Positions 12,340 through 26,025 are shown, numbered from the stretch's first letter. The stretch: DNA of 64,000 nt from Glossina fuscipes (GCF_014805625.2 NW_023998416.1:33458375-33522374); one strand, 5' to 3'. The notes: generated from the sequence alone by a model not told the origin. A program made the numbers and translations.

Positions 12340-12790
12340 CAATTTTCTACAATAAATGCCGGCTTATTTATTATAGAGATATTTTGATAAAATTTCGTGC
12401 ACTGACATACATGGTTTGGATTAAGGATGAACGCTATTGAAAATGGATTGAATAGAACCATTTTTTCGACCGAGTCCTTCCCATATTACATCTTATTTTG
12501 AAAATTACGAGAAACTCGACAAGAGTCGCTGAGTCATGGTATTTCGCGGTATTAAATTGATGAAGAAAATATGGATCAGACCGCCCAACGTTTTGAACTT
12601 CATCCTATACGGCCGTTCAGTATTCTTGGCAGAGCGGTCCGCACAAGGGGCAGATGTTAATTTGATAAGAAGGTTTGCTTTTCAATATTTTATGATAAAA
12701 CAATATTGATTTGGCACAGAAACTGACCGCACCAAATTTGGATACCGTAGGGCCATCTTCCGGTCCCGACGTTGTACATGGTTCCTATGA
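12340..12790 (+). repeat. family A repeat, central and distal part
   Basis: Shows 'agatattttgataaaatttc', 'gatgaacgctattgaaaatg', 'ttttttcgaccgagtcc' and a distal part with 'ccaaatttggataccgtagg'. The 5' end and the gtctgtccg tract are missing. Confidence 0.65.
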
Positions 12791-14879
12791 AAAGTAAGGC
12801 TTTATAAGGCAGCAATGTCTTATGTTTATATACTTATATCGACCATGAGCGAATACGAACAAGTTCTAAAACAAGAAGCTTGCTAAATTAGGATCACTTC
12901 ACCCACGTGTTGTGGCCCGTTTCATACATAGGACGCTCTTACGCTGACGCAAGATATAATTTTTGATATTTTATCATGAAAATAAATAGCTCCGACTATC
13001 CGACTATCACGTTTTTATTTGTTGTCAGCCCTGTAAGTGCGTTTCAATTATTACTTTCTTCCTTCTGTTATAAATTTATTAAAACTAGCTGATCGTCTAC
13101 AGCAGTCGTTGGAATCTTTGAAATCTTTTCCTTTTGTTTGTGTTAGAGTTCGCTGAAAGTTATTAAAATGTATTTCAAACAATCACACAATTGTTCTTTG
13201 TGCCACGCAAAACCAAAACAATTTATGCAGCAGAGCTTTCTCTGATTTCATTGTTGGTCACGATTTCTTTGAAATTTCCTTTTCTAAGGGTTAGATCTGC
13301 GTTCTACTTTAATTTAAAGTTACGACCGAAACATCATTTCAAAATGGGAACGAGAAAGATGACTGTATTTTCGCTGACGTCATTGCTATGAGCATCGTTG
13401 TCATCAATCACTGTCACATTTTTTCAATTTATTTCAACTTCCTTTCCTTCCAAGTTATAGTTTTAAGTTAGTAAAAAAAAAAAAACCAAAAATGTTTACT
13501 TGATTGATTTGATTGCTTTATGTTTTTCACATGAAGACTAATTGCATACATATGATCAGACACACAGGCCATTTTAAAAATGAATTATTAATTAAAACAA
13601 AATCGTTGGGTCAGAACAACACACGCACACACATCGTAATCAACATTTGAAAAATTAGTTTACGTTAAAGTGTTTACTACCAACACTTTATTGAATTGAT
13701 TGGATAATTGATGTCTGGTAATTTATTTTAAAAAATAAACAAAAAAAAAAAAAAAAAATTAAATTATGGTAAATGAAATTATCTTAAAAATATACATTTT
13801 TAATTTTAAAACTTCTCTTTCCTTCTTATACCAACTGCAAGAGCTCTATCAGGCTCCTCTGATATTTGTAAAGCGTACAGATGTGTATATATTGAGGAGT
13901 TCGTAAGAAACGGACATTTTCTTGATTAGAGTGAAGGTAATCCGCCCATCCGGCGACTGAACTCAGGATTTAAAAATTCAAAGCTTTTTTGTCACGTATA
14001 CAGTGATAGTCAGCAATTTATAGGCCTGCTCAGTAGTCAGCAACTTGTGAATAATCATGGTAAGAAATAACATTTATACATTGTCAGCATATCGCTCTTC
14101 CTTGCCATCGAGTATTGTGCACACGCTGTTCGTTGGTATTTATAGATGCGCCTCACAATATCAAGAACACGTACAATAATGATCAATGCTAAGCAAAAGC
14201 TGGCAGATCTAAAATTGTCGTTATGGCAGACAAAACAACTCAAGCAAGAAATTTTGGTTGATTGATCAGGCAAGCAAGGAACCGATGCACGATAGGTGCA
14301 CATGTAAGAAGCCAGCTATTTTCTAAAAAGCAAAGGTGTTCCATAAGATTATGAAATGTAGTTCAGTTCCGTTGCAGGCACAGTAAAATACACAGCTCGA
14401 ATAAACTGAAGAATATCTTGTACTCTGAGTTTGGATCCACATCGGAATAACGCAAGCTCAAAATGAGTGAATTAGCAAAAGAGTTATTTTGCTTTGTGCT
14501 CTTAATACGCATATGTGTAACCTAGGCTTGATTATCGCCAAGTTAATTGCCTCTCCAATGAATGTATATATCAACTTTCGAAATGTGAAGACTTATAGGC
14601 TTGAATCATACAATTATTCAATTGATTGAGAACTTGTGACTTTCCGTGCAAGACAAATGGTCTGAATATGAATCGAATCATTAATAGAGGAAAATTCTTT
14701 GGCATTACAGATCGATGCTAATATGTTAATATTGTAAACAAAGAATTACTTACTAGCAAATGGAAATATTTGCAATTCCTTATTGGCTGTAGCGTGGGTC
14801 GCCGAGTCGGAGATATTTTTTTTATATTCGGTATAACTTTGGAGGAAATAATTCTTTTTTCCTTATATTATTATAACAT
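12791..14879. other. non-coding stretch with A runs
   Basis: A-runs occur at about 13472-13484 and 13741-13758, and a short 'acacacgcacacaca' tract near 13620. A minus-strand frame of 82 codons (14055-14303) is Cys-rich but unrecognised and unsupported. No gene called. Confidence 0.4.
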
Positions 14880-14884
14880 TATTA

Positions 14885-15060
14885 TGCCGATTGACTCTGA
14901 ATCGACTTCAGCATGTCTGCCCGTCATCAGACATCAGTCTACCCATTTATTTTTGAGTTCAACCTACATCTCGTAAAGTTTCAGGGCTGAATCTTGCGGC
15001 GATTGTATCGGATCATTTTTACCATTGTTCAATACTTTCTATAGTTAAGGTATTACAACC
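14885..15060 (+). repeat. family A repeat, weak fragment
   Basis: 'gactctgaatcgacttcagc', 'catgtctgcccgtc' and 'gagttcaacctacatctcg' follow the family A order, but the copy is very decayed. Confidence 0.4.
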
Positions 15061-15199
15061 TTGCTCATACAAACCTTTAGTTGAGAAAACGTTATAATTT
15101 TTAATATTGAACAGTGTGAATTGGTCCATAACAGTAGCGCCACATAAAACTCAACTGTACCAATTTTGGATCATGTACATCCATTTTCTATTCCCCAAC

Positions 15200-17429
15200 T
15201 CATATAAGTGGTGTGACCAAAAGCAAATTTTTAGATGAAAGGAAGTTCAATTTTTTGATAGCATTTTGAAGTAGGAATTAACTGAACCATATTTGCACTA
15301 CGAACGACTATAGTTCGAACTCAATCCCGTACAAGCGTACTCGTGAAAGGGAGTCCTTTATATGGCAAAAAGGTCTAACATTTAGTACTTTACGACGAAA
15401 ACAGAAGAATAAAATATCAAGTGACCCCAGTGTAGACTTTAGTTTACGTTTTGAACCCTCTTCCTGCAACGGTCTCCCGCTAAGAGAGTGCTCTTCAATG
15501 GAAACAAATTGCAATTGTTTTTCTTGCCCGACTTTGATAAATATACTTTGTTTTATTGAAAGCAAAATGTTTTGTGTACGAAAAACCTGTCGATTTTATG
15601 CAACAAACAATTCGTATTTGTTCCAATTGAAAAAGGAGAACAAAAACGTGTTTTGACATACAAATCCGAACTATATACATAAATTATGTAAAGCATGAGT
15701 TATAAAAAGCATTACACAAGACTCAAAATATGTAGTACATTACAATAGCATAGAAGTGTTTATCGAAGCTATAGCTAGGTGATGGATATTAAAGATTCCC
15801 TTTGAAGAGAAAAAGAACCCTTTGACGTTTGAACGATATGCAAATTTATAATTTACCACAAGTGAAAGAAAATTCGCCGCTTTAATGCTAAATACCATAA
15901 CAGACTGTACGCCGACACTAATTTTCTATCGTCGTCAGTTAGTGAACGCATGCTTCTATGAACTTTTTGCGGCTGTAAAGTTTTTGAATATTATTTTTTA
16001 TATTGATGATTTCGAAAAGTTCTAACTTTTTAGTTGTTCGACGCGAATTTTCCTCCTATCAATCAAAAGTCGATCTATGTCGACCTTAATTGTCTGTCGA
16101 TTAAATTACATAAACTAAGAACATTTGAAATAAACCTAAGATTTAATACAACTTGTTCTGTTTTCTCTTACCAAAGTTAAAGGAAAAAATTACAAAATAA
16201 TTATTTGAATACGTTGTTCTCGATATTTTTGCAGTTGTACAAGAGTTTTGTAAGTTCAGTTAGAAGTCTAATGCAGAAATGGGGCCAATCTCCTCAGCTG
16301 ACTCATCCGATGTTAACATAACGCTTCATAGTTGTCGTGTAATACTTTGAGAAGACGGCGCCAAAAAATTGGCCCCTTTGCTACAGTTCCTGCATTGCTT
16401 TCACTTTTGTGTATTGAAAAGAATAAGCAAAGGTCTTTAAAACTTCTGCAAACACACAAACGGTCTTTACATTACAAAGTATGGAAATGTATTACTTAAG
16501 TTAACGTCTACTGATCATGTCATTTCAATTTGTCTCCCCATTGCACCCTGTGTCAAAGTGTATGATTTCAGTCTGCCAAACTAAATGACTTTTACGTAAA
16601 TAGACACAAGAGTTCCACCCCTGTATCGAATAAAAAATGATCGAAAAATCGTTTTAATTACAAGCACGCAGAACTTTTTGCAAGTGTAGGGAGGGCGGTC
16701 CATTAAAACTGAAATACATCGTATACAAATTTTTTAATTGTAACTGCAGCTGCTATTTATTCACTATTTGTTTTTCCATTTTCTGCTGACAAATGCTCAA
16801 TTATTTAAATCGTGAATTCATTTCATTTTCTTATTCTATGTGTCGGTCATTACTGTTACTGGCCACTAGACAGACAGACCGCTTTTTTAAATGATTTGCG
16901 CTGCCGCTCATAATTAACTATAATAACAACGTTTACCTCGTTTACATAAGGAACAATTAATTTCAGAACAACAGAGCACAATAACAGTGAAATCTTTGTC
17001 TTCATGGAATACGGCTGCCTCTATAGATTGTTGTTGTGTAAGGTGTAATATGCTTTTACATGCTATTATGTTATGCAAATAATCCCCTGGCATAACACCA
17101 AATTTAAATTAATCTTAACCTAAAATAGACGACATCACATGTTACTATTACGCTGATGATATCGCGTTAGGTAGTATAGTTAGACGTTTTGCTGCTTCTT
17201 TACATTTGCTTAGCGTTTCTTTAAAAGTTCGTACGAGGGTCTTAGATGCTTTTAGAGCCCTTAAAAACGAAAAAGTTTTGTAACATACACCACTTTTAGT
17301 ATAAATTTATACTGAGTTTACACGGATTTGTGCAAACTCGAGAAGGCCTTTGTTAAATCAATCGGTTCGGATCCATTTTCAGAACAACTAAAGGCTTGTT
17401 TGTTCGCCTGATTTATGTGTCCAGTCTGT
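15200..17429. other. non-coding stretch; one unexplained frame
   Basis: A minus-strand frame of 85 codons at 15308-15565 has a mixed, protein-like composition (EEHSLSGRPLQEEGSKRKLK) but no recognised domain or splice partner. At 16274-16400 two short segments sharing 'aatgcag' and 'ggggccaat' lie as an imperfect inverted pair. A related 'gccaat..ctca..tgactcat' string occurs near 37515. Confidence 0.3.
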
Positions 17430-17435
17430 AACTCA

Positions 17436-17490
17436 TAATTATACCCTACACCACTTGTGGCATAGAGTATATGTATGCAATAGTCGACGT
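17436..17490 (+). repeat. family A left-end fragment
   Basis: 'taccctacaccacttgtggc' followed by 'atagagtatatgtatgc' is the proximal end of family A. The rest of the copy is not recognisable. Confidence 0.6.
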
Positions 17491-19004
17491 CGCCTGACTA
17501 TAAAGTCCTTACTTTGTTACGGGCCAAGAGCGAAGTTTTTTTACAAAAGAATTAAATCAATTCATTTTTTACCATCAACTCTTATGTAACACGCTGTTAT
17601 GAAAAACTCGTTAGCATTATGTTAAATATTCGAATTGGATAAGGCTAGTTTACTACCCCGGTCCATGTAATTGTCTTTACAGATATAAGATTTCATAAAA
17701 AGAAACTTTTTTGTAAAATTCATAATTAAATTGCTTTTGAAATGATGACCTGACAAACACACTTACGGTGCTAATCTTGGATGACCTCTCCCTCTATTTT
17801 TCTTGAACGCGCTTATATAAGAGTCTCTATAAAACGCATTCCTTTCTAATGGAACAGCCTATGAAGCTATCCACTTCAAAGTTGTCAGGAACATTGGAAG
17901 TTCTTCATTTGGACAGTACTCAGTGTATCTCAAAAAGTGGATAAAATCGCTTGCGCTTACTCAATCGTGTTGTGTCGTAATTTCATTTTTCTTTTTTCAA
18001 AACCCTTATAATGGATGGATGCAAACTTCAAACACCCCACAAAGTGCAAATTCGGGTTGCGCCTGAACTTGTCCGTTCGTTTATCTGTCGTTTATTTAAT
18101 GTTAGTCTGGCTAGGTTTTAATTTGCTTGCTGAATGAAGAATGTAAGCACCGAATCCGAAGTGCACGGTACGGTGTCAACTTCTAACTAAGTCTACCCCA
18201 GGAAAAGAACTATAACTCACAATTTAGATGAGACATCCTTTCAAAACGTGGAGCAAAGCTTCATTAGTACCATTAATAGTTTCAAAGCGTAAACAGGCGG
18301 TCTACGGAAATGCGTTGGGGGTAAATAGCAAATAAAATAAATCGTATCAAGTTTCAGGTATTTGACACCCGTGGCATATCTTCGTTACAGCCGCAAGAGC
18401 AGTGTCGCAAATCAAAATTCATACTCAGTAAGAAATCAAAAAAATGTTTATATATATTTTATATAAAAAAAAAATTCTTTGCTTTAATTTTTTTCTTTTT
18501 CACTTAATCTGGCCTACACTGTCTATTATAGGAAAAGCCCTATCGTTTGGATTTATGTAAATTTTTATTTACCTGTCTAGTGAGAGCGTTGTACGTAGAT
18601 CCTTACAACACGAAAAAAAGAAGTGTTGAATCTTAGATCAGCATTTTGCTATTAAATGCTTCTTCATTGAAATATATACGAGGAGAGATGAAAAGAGTCT
18701 TAGTCAAATTACCATTTCAACAGTTGGCAAAAGATTTATTACATCAATACGTTTGCCTTCGTTTTATCGAGTGGTATAGAGTTCAGTATTTAGATAGATT
18801 TTACGTTTTTTTTGCTTTGCTTTTGCAGTTTTCCGTTTTTTATTAAAATTTATACCGCTTCATGACAAACAAGTGTTTGTAATAAAAAACAGAGGAAAAT
18901 TTTTGATCAACAAAAAATCCAAACTGCCTTTTTTTCATACGATTGTAGTATCTTACAGTCCTTGAATATAAGGGCATGTAGAATTTGAGATAAATCTATT
19001 TTTT
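17491..19004. other. non-coding stretch with a family B trace
   Basis: A short plus-strand family B trace lies at 18000-18110 ('accccacaaagtgcaaattc', 'cttgtccgttcgtttatctg'). No gene recognised. Confidence 0.4.
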
Positions 19005-19115
19005 GTAAACATCGATTCTGAAATGATCTAAGCTTTACCATCCCTCCGTCCGTCGGTTAGCCTAGCTTTCTTGTGCTCAATTTACGGCCAGCGGACAAGT
19101 CGTTATGTGAATAAC
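19005..19115 (+). repeat. family A repeat, short fragment
   Basis: 'atcgattctgaaatgatct', 'ccctccgtccgtcggttagc' and 'cttgtgctcaatttacggcc' match the order seen at 49595-49700. Confidence 0.6.
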
Positions 19116-20034
19116 AGTGTGAAACGAAGTGTTGTAAGGTATATGAAAGCGAACCACATCTCGGCATAAGGCTTTTATTCGTTTCACTTTACCTATTGCA
19201 TAGAAAAATAATAAAGAAAATAAGGCTTACTTTTAAGCGTAACACAAACACCATTACTTGTTGCCTACTTTTGGAAAAGTGTTTAATCACTTCTTTACTT
19301 GCACTTCTTACTTACTTTTTCTTAAGTATGTATAGAAACAGACAGAAAATGATTTTGGGATGGGAAAGAAATAGACAAGAATAAGAGAAGTGAGAAGGCC
19401 CCTTCTACGTCTGGTTTCGCATTCTATTGCTTGGAAATTTAGAATTAAGAAGGTTGTCAGTACTATTATAAATAAAATATTTTGTTATGGAATGAACACG
19501 AAACCTCTCAAAGATGTGAACCTCAACTCCCATGGCGGCAGTCCTTGCCACGGCTTTTATGATATACTGCCAAATTAGCTACATAATGCCCGATGAAAGT
19601 TTGTGTCCAACTTGAGACACTACACAGTTTAGTATAATTTTTTTAGCCGTCACAATGTGCGCTTGAATTGACTATCTTTAAAAGGACAGTGGGTTGAATA
19701 AAATGTCTCATGCTAAGTTTGTTTATCCCATAGATTAAGTTTTAGTAAAGATTCAGCGCACACCTATTTGCAGTGTTGAACAGTGTTGAAAAGAAACGGT
19801 TTAACGGTCTTGTCTATAAACAATTTATGGTCAAAAAACGAAAAAAGCCAGACTCCGTAATATATGGAAGCTGAAACATCTCTGTTTTCCAAAGGAAAAG
19901 TTGGCTTTTTGCTCACCACTCACAAACTTCAGCAGAAAAATCCTAAAACATTTGAGGTTTTGTTCTACGGGTGACGGTACATGGGAAGCCTACCTAATAT
20001 TATAATGAATAAAAATTACATTTTTTCCCAAACT

Positions 20035-20475
20035 TTTATCACGCCCAGAACCAAGCTAGGAAAACCCAATTAGGTACATATTTTCTTGATTTGTGTTACA
20101 TTCGGAATGCCCTTAAGCATGGCCATTTGGTTCTTTGCCCATCTGTCCGTCTGCACAACCGCGTAATATCTGCGATAAACGTTTTCCACTTCGCGAAAAG
20201 GAATATATCGCCCACATATTTGAAGAAGAGCTTGACCGATGACAGAACATGCCTACTTTGCAGCATAAGCTGAGAACAAGTTTGCTTGCCACGTTTTTTC
20301 TCGCTGCTTATAAGCTACACATTCTCAGTTTTATTCCACAAAAGTCGAACAAATCAGCCACGCCCGCCCAATATTAAAAAGTGTGAAAATTGAGTTTTAT
20401 CGTCGGGTTGTTTAATCTTTTTTAGTACAACAGATACGGTTACAGCCGAATATAATTTTCTTATTAGTTATTATT
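20035..20475 (+). repeat. family B repeat, 3' half
   Basis: Runs from 'tattttcttgatttgtgtt' through 'ccatctgtccgtctgcac' to the 3' end 'acagccgaatataattttct' at about 20451-20471. The 5' hairpin is absent. Confidence 0.6.
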
Positions 20476-21099
20476 TAAGAAACAGTGCTACAACCGAAGT
20501 ATTGTGGACTTAAGTTACTGACTTGGCGCTTTAAATACTATTGGATAATAAAGTTTTATTATTTAATAACACACAATATGAGAAATATGTCTATTACTGT
20601 TGACCGATATTTTTAAATTTATTGAAATGCAAACCTATAACTAGCTCGCAATAAAAACTGAACCTGCCACACTCCCAAAATAAACGGCTTACATATGTGG
20701 AATAGGAAACTTATTTAAAGCTAATATTAAATCTTTTATGTTAACGACATTGTCAGCTGACAAGGGCACATTGGAAAAATTTTTTAAACAAAACTACGTT
20801 TGTATATATATTGGCGTTAAACTTTTAGTGTCATTTAGAAAACTTTTGTTCTATTTCTATTATTTAAAGGAAAAATTAAGGTAAATGTCGGCAAAATTAC
20901 TCAACGCAGAGACGAAAGAAACCGTGGGGAACTATTTGAAATTTATCAAAACTGCATTCGTTAACCAAAATATATAATAATAATACTAACAACGATACAA
21001 GTTCGGGCACTACAGAAAAACTTGCAAGTAAGTATAGCACTAACATCGTTCTAATAGCAAAGCAAGGATATAATATGAAACAAGTAGGACAATTGCAAT
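20476..21099. other. non-coding, nothing recognised
   Basis: AT-rich spacer between two family B copies. No coding-like frame. Confidence 0.45.
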
Positions 21100-21920
21100 C
21101 GAATGTGGTTGTGATTAAATCTTTTATACCCATCGCTCTTATCCTAAAAAGGATAAAAAAAAAAACAAATAAATTAGTTATTATACTCTAAGACATTGGA
21201 TGATTTTCTTAGTGGAAAACTATATTGCGCGTCTGATGCAGTTTATGAGTAACGAGCAAAAAACACAGAAAGCAAAGGTGATATCAGTTTTTGCCGCAGT
21301 GAGGATAGTTTCCGCCTCCGGTTGACTCATTTTCATTTCTACAAACGGAAAACTGCTTACCACAGCTGAGCAGTCGGACAGACGGACAGACGACTAAGTG
21401 CATTTCGTATTTGACACTAGTCAAGAGTTCATAGACCTCGTGGGGTTTGTTTGTGCAGCTGGTTTTGGGCGTTTTTGGGCGAGGTTTTGTAGCAAAAGTT
21501 AAAGTGATGCAGTACAATTTGTCCCCTTTTTAGACAAATACTACAATATTGCTCATAGAATATGCGTCCAAAGTTGTATACATTTACCTTTTGAAGTTTA
21601 TGAGTATTGAACAAAAAATCCTTTTGAAAAACAGAGGCGTTCTCAGTTTACGTGCAGACGTGCTCTTCGACCACTTTTGTCCATTTTCAATACCAACCTT
21701 CGTGCAGGAGCTTCGACTGCCAAGTTTCAAGTCGATGGATTTATTTTTGTGGACAGGGAAATACATTGCATAGAAGGGCAGCCGGACATGCTTAGATCTA
21801 ATTTGCTGAACGGAAACGTGTACACTTTTTGAAGCTTCCTTGTGTTTGTTGCAAACATTTTGGGGAAATGAACATACCTGTCATTTTCCGGTGTGGTGCG
21901 TAAAAAAAAAATAATTGAAG
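21100..21920 (-). repeat. family B repeat, long copy
   Basis: In minus order it starts near 21905 with 'acgcaccacaccgg', then 'gtttgcaacaaacac', 'aagcatgtccggctgcc' and 'cgacttgaaacttggcagtc'. A second gtccgtctg tract lies at 21373, and the family end 'tttatacccatcgctctta' is at 21122. Its two-tract layout parallels 7238-8130, which supports about 0.8-0.9 kb as full length. Confidence 0.65.
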
Positions 21921-22309
21921 AGTAGAAAGCAGGCAAAAGATACATATTTCTCACAAAGTTTAATAAGACGAAGTAAAACCTTTTTACACTTTATAGAAAT
22001 TTATGAGAAAACTGTTCGGAAGCAACATTAATAGCGTTCTTTTAACGAAAGAAAACGAAGGAGACCAGCATAATTTGCGCCTTTAACATTTTTGAAAAAG
22101 CAGATTGCAGAAGATGTCACTTAAAATATAAAATATAATATGCATGTATATGAACTTTGCCATGTAACGAAAAAATTTAATTAAAAAATTTACTTTCGAC
22201 ATAACTGTCCCCGTTTTAAGGGCGATATCATTTTAAGTAGACAACAACAAGCGAAAATACTGCAGCGGGTCACGATCCATCATTAACATGCATTTCAACT
22301 GAAGGCCAT

Positions 22310-22490
22310 GTGTTCGAAAAAGCGGTTCGATTCGAGTTATTTTCAATAGCGTTGTGGTTTAAGCCAACACAGATCAGTGCAACGTATTTCATAGAAATTT
22401 GTCACAAATTATGACGTATACAAGCGGGTAGTAGGACAGACGGGCAGAGAGGCTTATTCGGAATCACTTTCTGAGTCGATAGGTAAGATA
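22310..22490 (-). repeat. family A repeat, central fragment
   Basis: 'ggttcgattcgagttatttt', 'gacagacgggcagag' and 'ggaatcactttctgagtcga' are in minus order. The last string is one of the most conserved parts of the family. Confidence 0.7.
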
Positions 22491-23444
22491 AAAGAGAAGG
22501 ATTGTTGCATGCATCTGCGCAAGCTTAATAAACGCTTGTGATGTGGGTCAATAGAGCTACTGCAGCGAAGATTACTGCTGTAGAATCTAGAATAGAATAA
22601 GATCTAGCGCTAATTGCTCCACCTCATAGCAACAAAAAACTAAATCATATACACATTGTTTTGATTACAGCAGTCTTTTGCAATTATTCGATATTTGGGC
22701 CATTTTTAGCTATGTATGTATTTGGCAATCTCAAAATCACTAAAGTTCCAATGTTTATTGGTTGGGGTTTACTTGTTTCAAAACAAATGTTTGCACTAAA
22801 TCTGGTTCTTCTATGAAATGCAAGCCATATTTTCGGATGCAAATAGTGATTTCGTTGCGCTTACAATAAAAGAAATCATTACGAAATAAAAGCGGATTTT
22901 AAAATTCAAATTTTTTAATCTCCTCCACTCCCCATTGAAGTGGCTAAGAACATGTTGTGTTTTTTTTTCTTTTGCTCACTGTCAACTTTTCCAATTATAA
23001 CGTATTCATCTGTAAAATGCCATGCGACTGTAAATCAAAAATAATGGACATAAGTGAAACTTTTTTTTACGTTTGTGCGTAGAATTCATTTACAGAAAAA
23101 TACACAAACGTCCACTGAAAGTAGGCCTGGCGTTGATGGTGATGCTGATAACGAAGACGATTTTGTTTTTGACAAGTGCGTTCAGTAACATTCGACAGAT
23201 TGTGCTATATATACGTACGCTATAAGATAATTTTTGTCGTCTACTTAGCATCTACTCACACGTTCATGAGAAAACGAATGACAACCCATCGGATGCCAAT
23301 GTATGTAAATAATATAAATTGTATGTAATATTATGCGTTTATTAATACTGCAATAGAGGTACAAATGCCGTACATATATACATATAATGACGCCTGCATA
23401 AGCACTCCAACAATTTTCAAATTGCAATTTTCTATCAACGTGTT
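22491..23444. other. non-coding, nothing recognised
   Basis: AT-rich spacer without a supported feature. Confidence 0.45.
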
Positions 23445-23965
23445 CCTTGCACCCTACACCTTACACCGCTTGTGGCACCCGGAAGAACTTCAGGTAGACC
23501 ACGTTTTTATTATAAAGAGTCAATTTCGGAATCGATCTGGGTTTGACTCTTCCGCCGGTGCGTCTGATGTTTATTCGTATATTCTTATATTTAATGTATA
23601 AGTCGCAATTTATGAGATATTTCGATGAAACCGACGAGTTTTGGCCCAGGGAGATAACCATTTGAAAATGGATTGGATCACTTCTTCGATCATTCCCCCT
23701 ATAATGCATTTTTATAAAAAGTCGTTTAAAGAAAAAAAATTGCTATCATTAAAATTCACAATTAAGACGAACAATTTGGATTGGGTGAGGCAAACTTTTG
23801 AATTTCTTCCCATAAAACCGTTACCACTTAAAGCTCAATCTTCACATAAAAATTTTCAATTTTTGAAATTTTGTGATGAAAATTAGTTCATACGACAATT
23901 AATTCAGTAGGAAATTTGGATCACATAGGCCGAGTTTTTAGACCACTCGTGGTTGTATACATTAG
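23445..23965 (+). repeat. family A repeat, long decayed copy
   Basis: Left end 'caccttacaccgcttgtggc' at about 23457, 'ggaatcgatctgggtttg', 'gagatatttcgatgaaacc', 'gagttttggcccagggag', 'aaaatggattggatcac' and distal 'gaaatttggatcacatagg'. All three frames with 60-85 codons here are explained by this repeat. Confidence 0.75.
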
Positions 23966-24009
23966 GATCCCGTCGCTTGACAGTTTAGGCCAGCTCCAAT
24001 GCGGGATCT

Positions 24010-24145
24010 TTCATGAAAAGCACACCTTTACATGAAAATAATGCAGCATTTTGTGTGCATTATCGCGAAAATAAGTGATTAACTGTATTAGGTCAATGGT
24101 AAATGTAGACTACTTAATGGCCGGCCTTGCCCGACCGCAAGTTTT
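24010..24145 (+). repeat. family E repeat, copy 1
   Basis: Aligns by eye with 62870-63010 over about 130 bp: 'atgaaaagc', 'cctttacat', 'tcgcgaaaataag' and 'ggccttgcccgaccgcaag', followed by a T-rich tail. Only these two copies were seen, plus a possible reversed core ('gtcgggcatggtcgg') at 45640. Confidence 0.5.
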
Positions 24146-26025
24146 TTTTATTTTGATATGTACATTCGTCATATTAATATTTTGGTATATTCTTTGTAAC
24201 ATATTTGCGATATTTTTCGAACGGATCTCCCGATATGCCAAAAAAGCCTTGGGCTGATCAAAGAAATGTTTAGCTAAACGGTATTGAGCATATGAAAAAA
24301 GGAGAAGTAAAATTCGTACCGAAATTTTTTTTAAAATAATATTTGCAACAACAATTTTACAATCCAATATATGTAAAGGTTAAGCAAACTTATTCCTTGT
24401 ATTTCATTTTATGACAAAGTGTTTGTATTTAACGCACAAGCTACTAAGTCCAAGTGATCTTCATCCAACTTTCTTGCAATTATTCAAAAACAATGGGCTC
24501 GATAGCAATCTGATCGGATGATTGAAAATTGCATACTTTGTCGGTAGTTGTAAACTTTTTACTCGTTACATCGAGTCCGTAATCGCCTGTTAACTCGATT
24601 GAGTTTACTTCATACAAAGCACTTTAAGCCGGGCTCAGATTTTTATGTACAAACAAGGAAGGAAACTAAGTGGGCTTTTTAACTTACCTTGCACGTTCAC
24701 CAGCTCTGCGTTCATTCTTGTAATGCCAATCATTTGGCTGCAATCACATTTGAACGGAATCATTTCACAGCCATTTCAGCTTGACAAACATGTCGCATGC
24801 GATAACTTAGAGAAATTATTAGTCATCTTGACACATTCGAGTTCTTTCCAAGTTTCCCCTAATTTCCATATAAAATCTCTTTCAAAAGCTTTTTTTTAAA
24901 GGTTAACATCAAAAATTTTAATCGTCAATAGTTATAGTAGGCATAGATCACCAAATAGATATGCGAATGAAATCAAATCGAATTAGTATGTCACGTTAAG
25001 CGAGAAAGTATAATTTTTTTTTTTTTTTTTTTTTCGTACATTGCACACAAATGTCGTGCTAGTATCCGCAAACTTCCATAGGAAAGGCAAGAGGCATACT
25101 TGTGCATGCATGTCTTGCCCCTTATCTAAATCTAAGACTACAACAGAAACTAGCAAATAGAACAAGGTTTGTTTAAGGCTTTGTTTCTCAGTAAAGAGAA
25201 AATACTTTTAAATACAATTGTCGAACTTCCACAGTCAGATAATAATGGTGTTTTTTCTTCCTTTTTTTCTTTGTACTTTTTTTGAGCAAAAGCCAGATAT
25301 TCGTAATTCTTTTAATTTGAATGAAAATTACTTTGCGAATTGGTCTTCATTTGTTTTGATTTCAGTTTTTATTCTTTTGCTTTCCTATGCCGCCACTGAA
25401 TCAATTATTTAGTCACGATTCACTTATTAATTGTTGGAACAAGCTGAGAAGAGAAAAACGACAAAACCGCCAATCAATTCAATTAATTAACTTATTGTAA
25501 AACTTTTGTTAGTTGTTGTTGCGTTCGTGTGAGACGGAATTAAAAACAAACGTCAACCAGCTTTAGATGGTTAGACAACCATAATTGTTTTCATGCGATG
25601 AACACTTTTGCTAAATAATTGGAAAAATAATCAATTAGTGTTCACGCGGCGATAAATGATTTCGGCTTTACCTAATTATGTAATTGAAACTTAAGCGATG
25701 ATAGGGCGCTGAAACAAATAGTATGGTAAGAATATATACCAAATGCAAACGTTTTGCTTTCTATCCTTTCAAGGAGTCTTTTAACATCAAAGCAATCAAA
25801 ATGAGTCAATGTGATTCAAAATCTTTTTGGATTTTGTCGCAGTCGCAAATATGAAAAAAGATATTTCCGAGGACCATTTTTCAAAAAAGATCAAATTGAC
25901 CCACTCGGTAGTTCTAGTTTAAATACGTCATAGACATAAGAAGGTAATAGTTGCATGTACTCGTACACCAAAGATAGGTAATGCTTAAAGAATATCATGT
26001 TACAATGTTTTAAATCAACAGGCGG
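24146..26025. other. non-coding stretch; poly-T run and TAAT-rich block
   Basis: A 21-nt T run is at 25014-25034. From 25420 to 25690 the sequence is dense in TAATTA/CAATTAAT strings, described separately. A 64-codon frame at 25218-25412 starts hydrophobic but is driven by T runs and is not called. Confidence 0.4.
25599..25644. repeat. imperfect inverted repeat around AATAATT
   Basis: TGAACAC at the left and GTGTTCA at the right flank an AT core with 'aataattgg' and 'aataatcaatt'. It sits inside the TAAT-rich block and may be a transcription-factor binding region, though there is no direct evidence. Confidence 0.35.
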
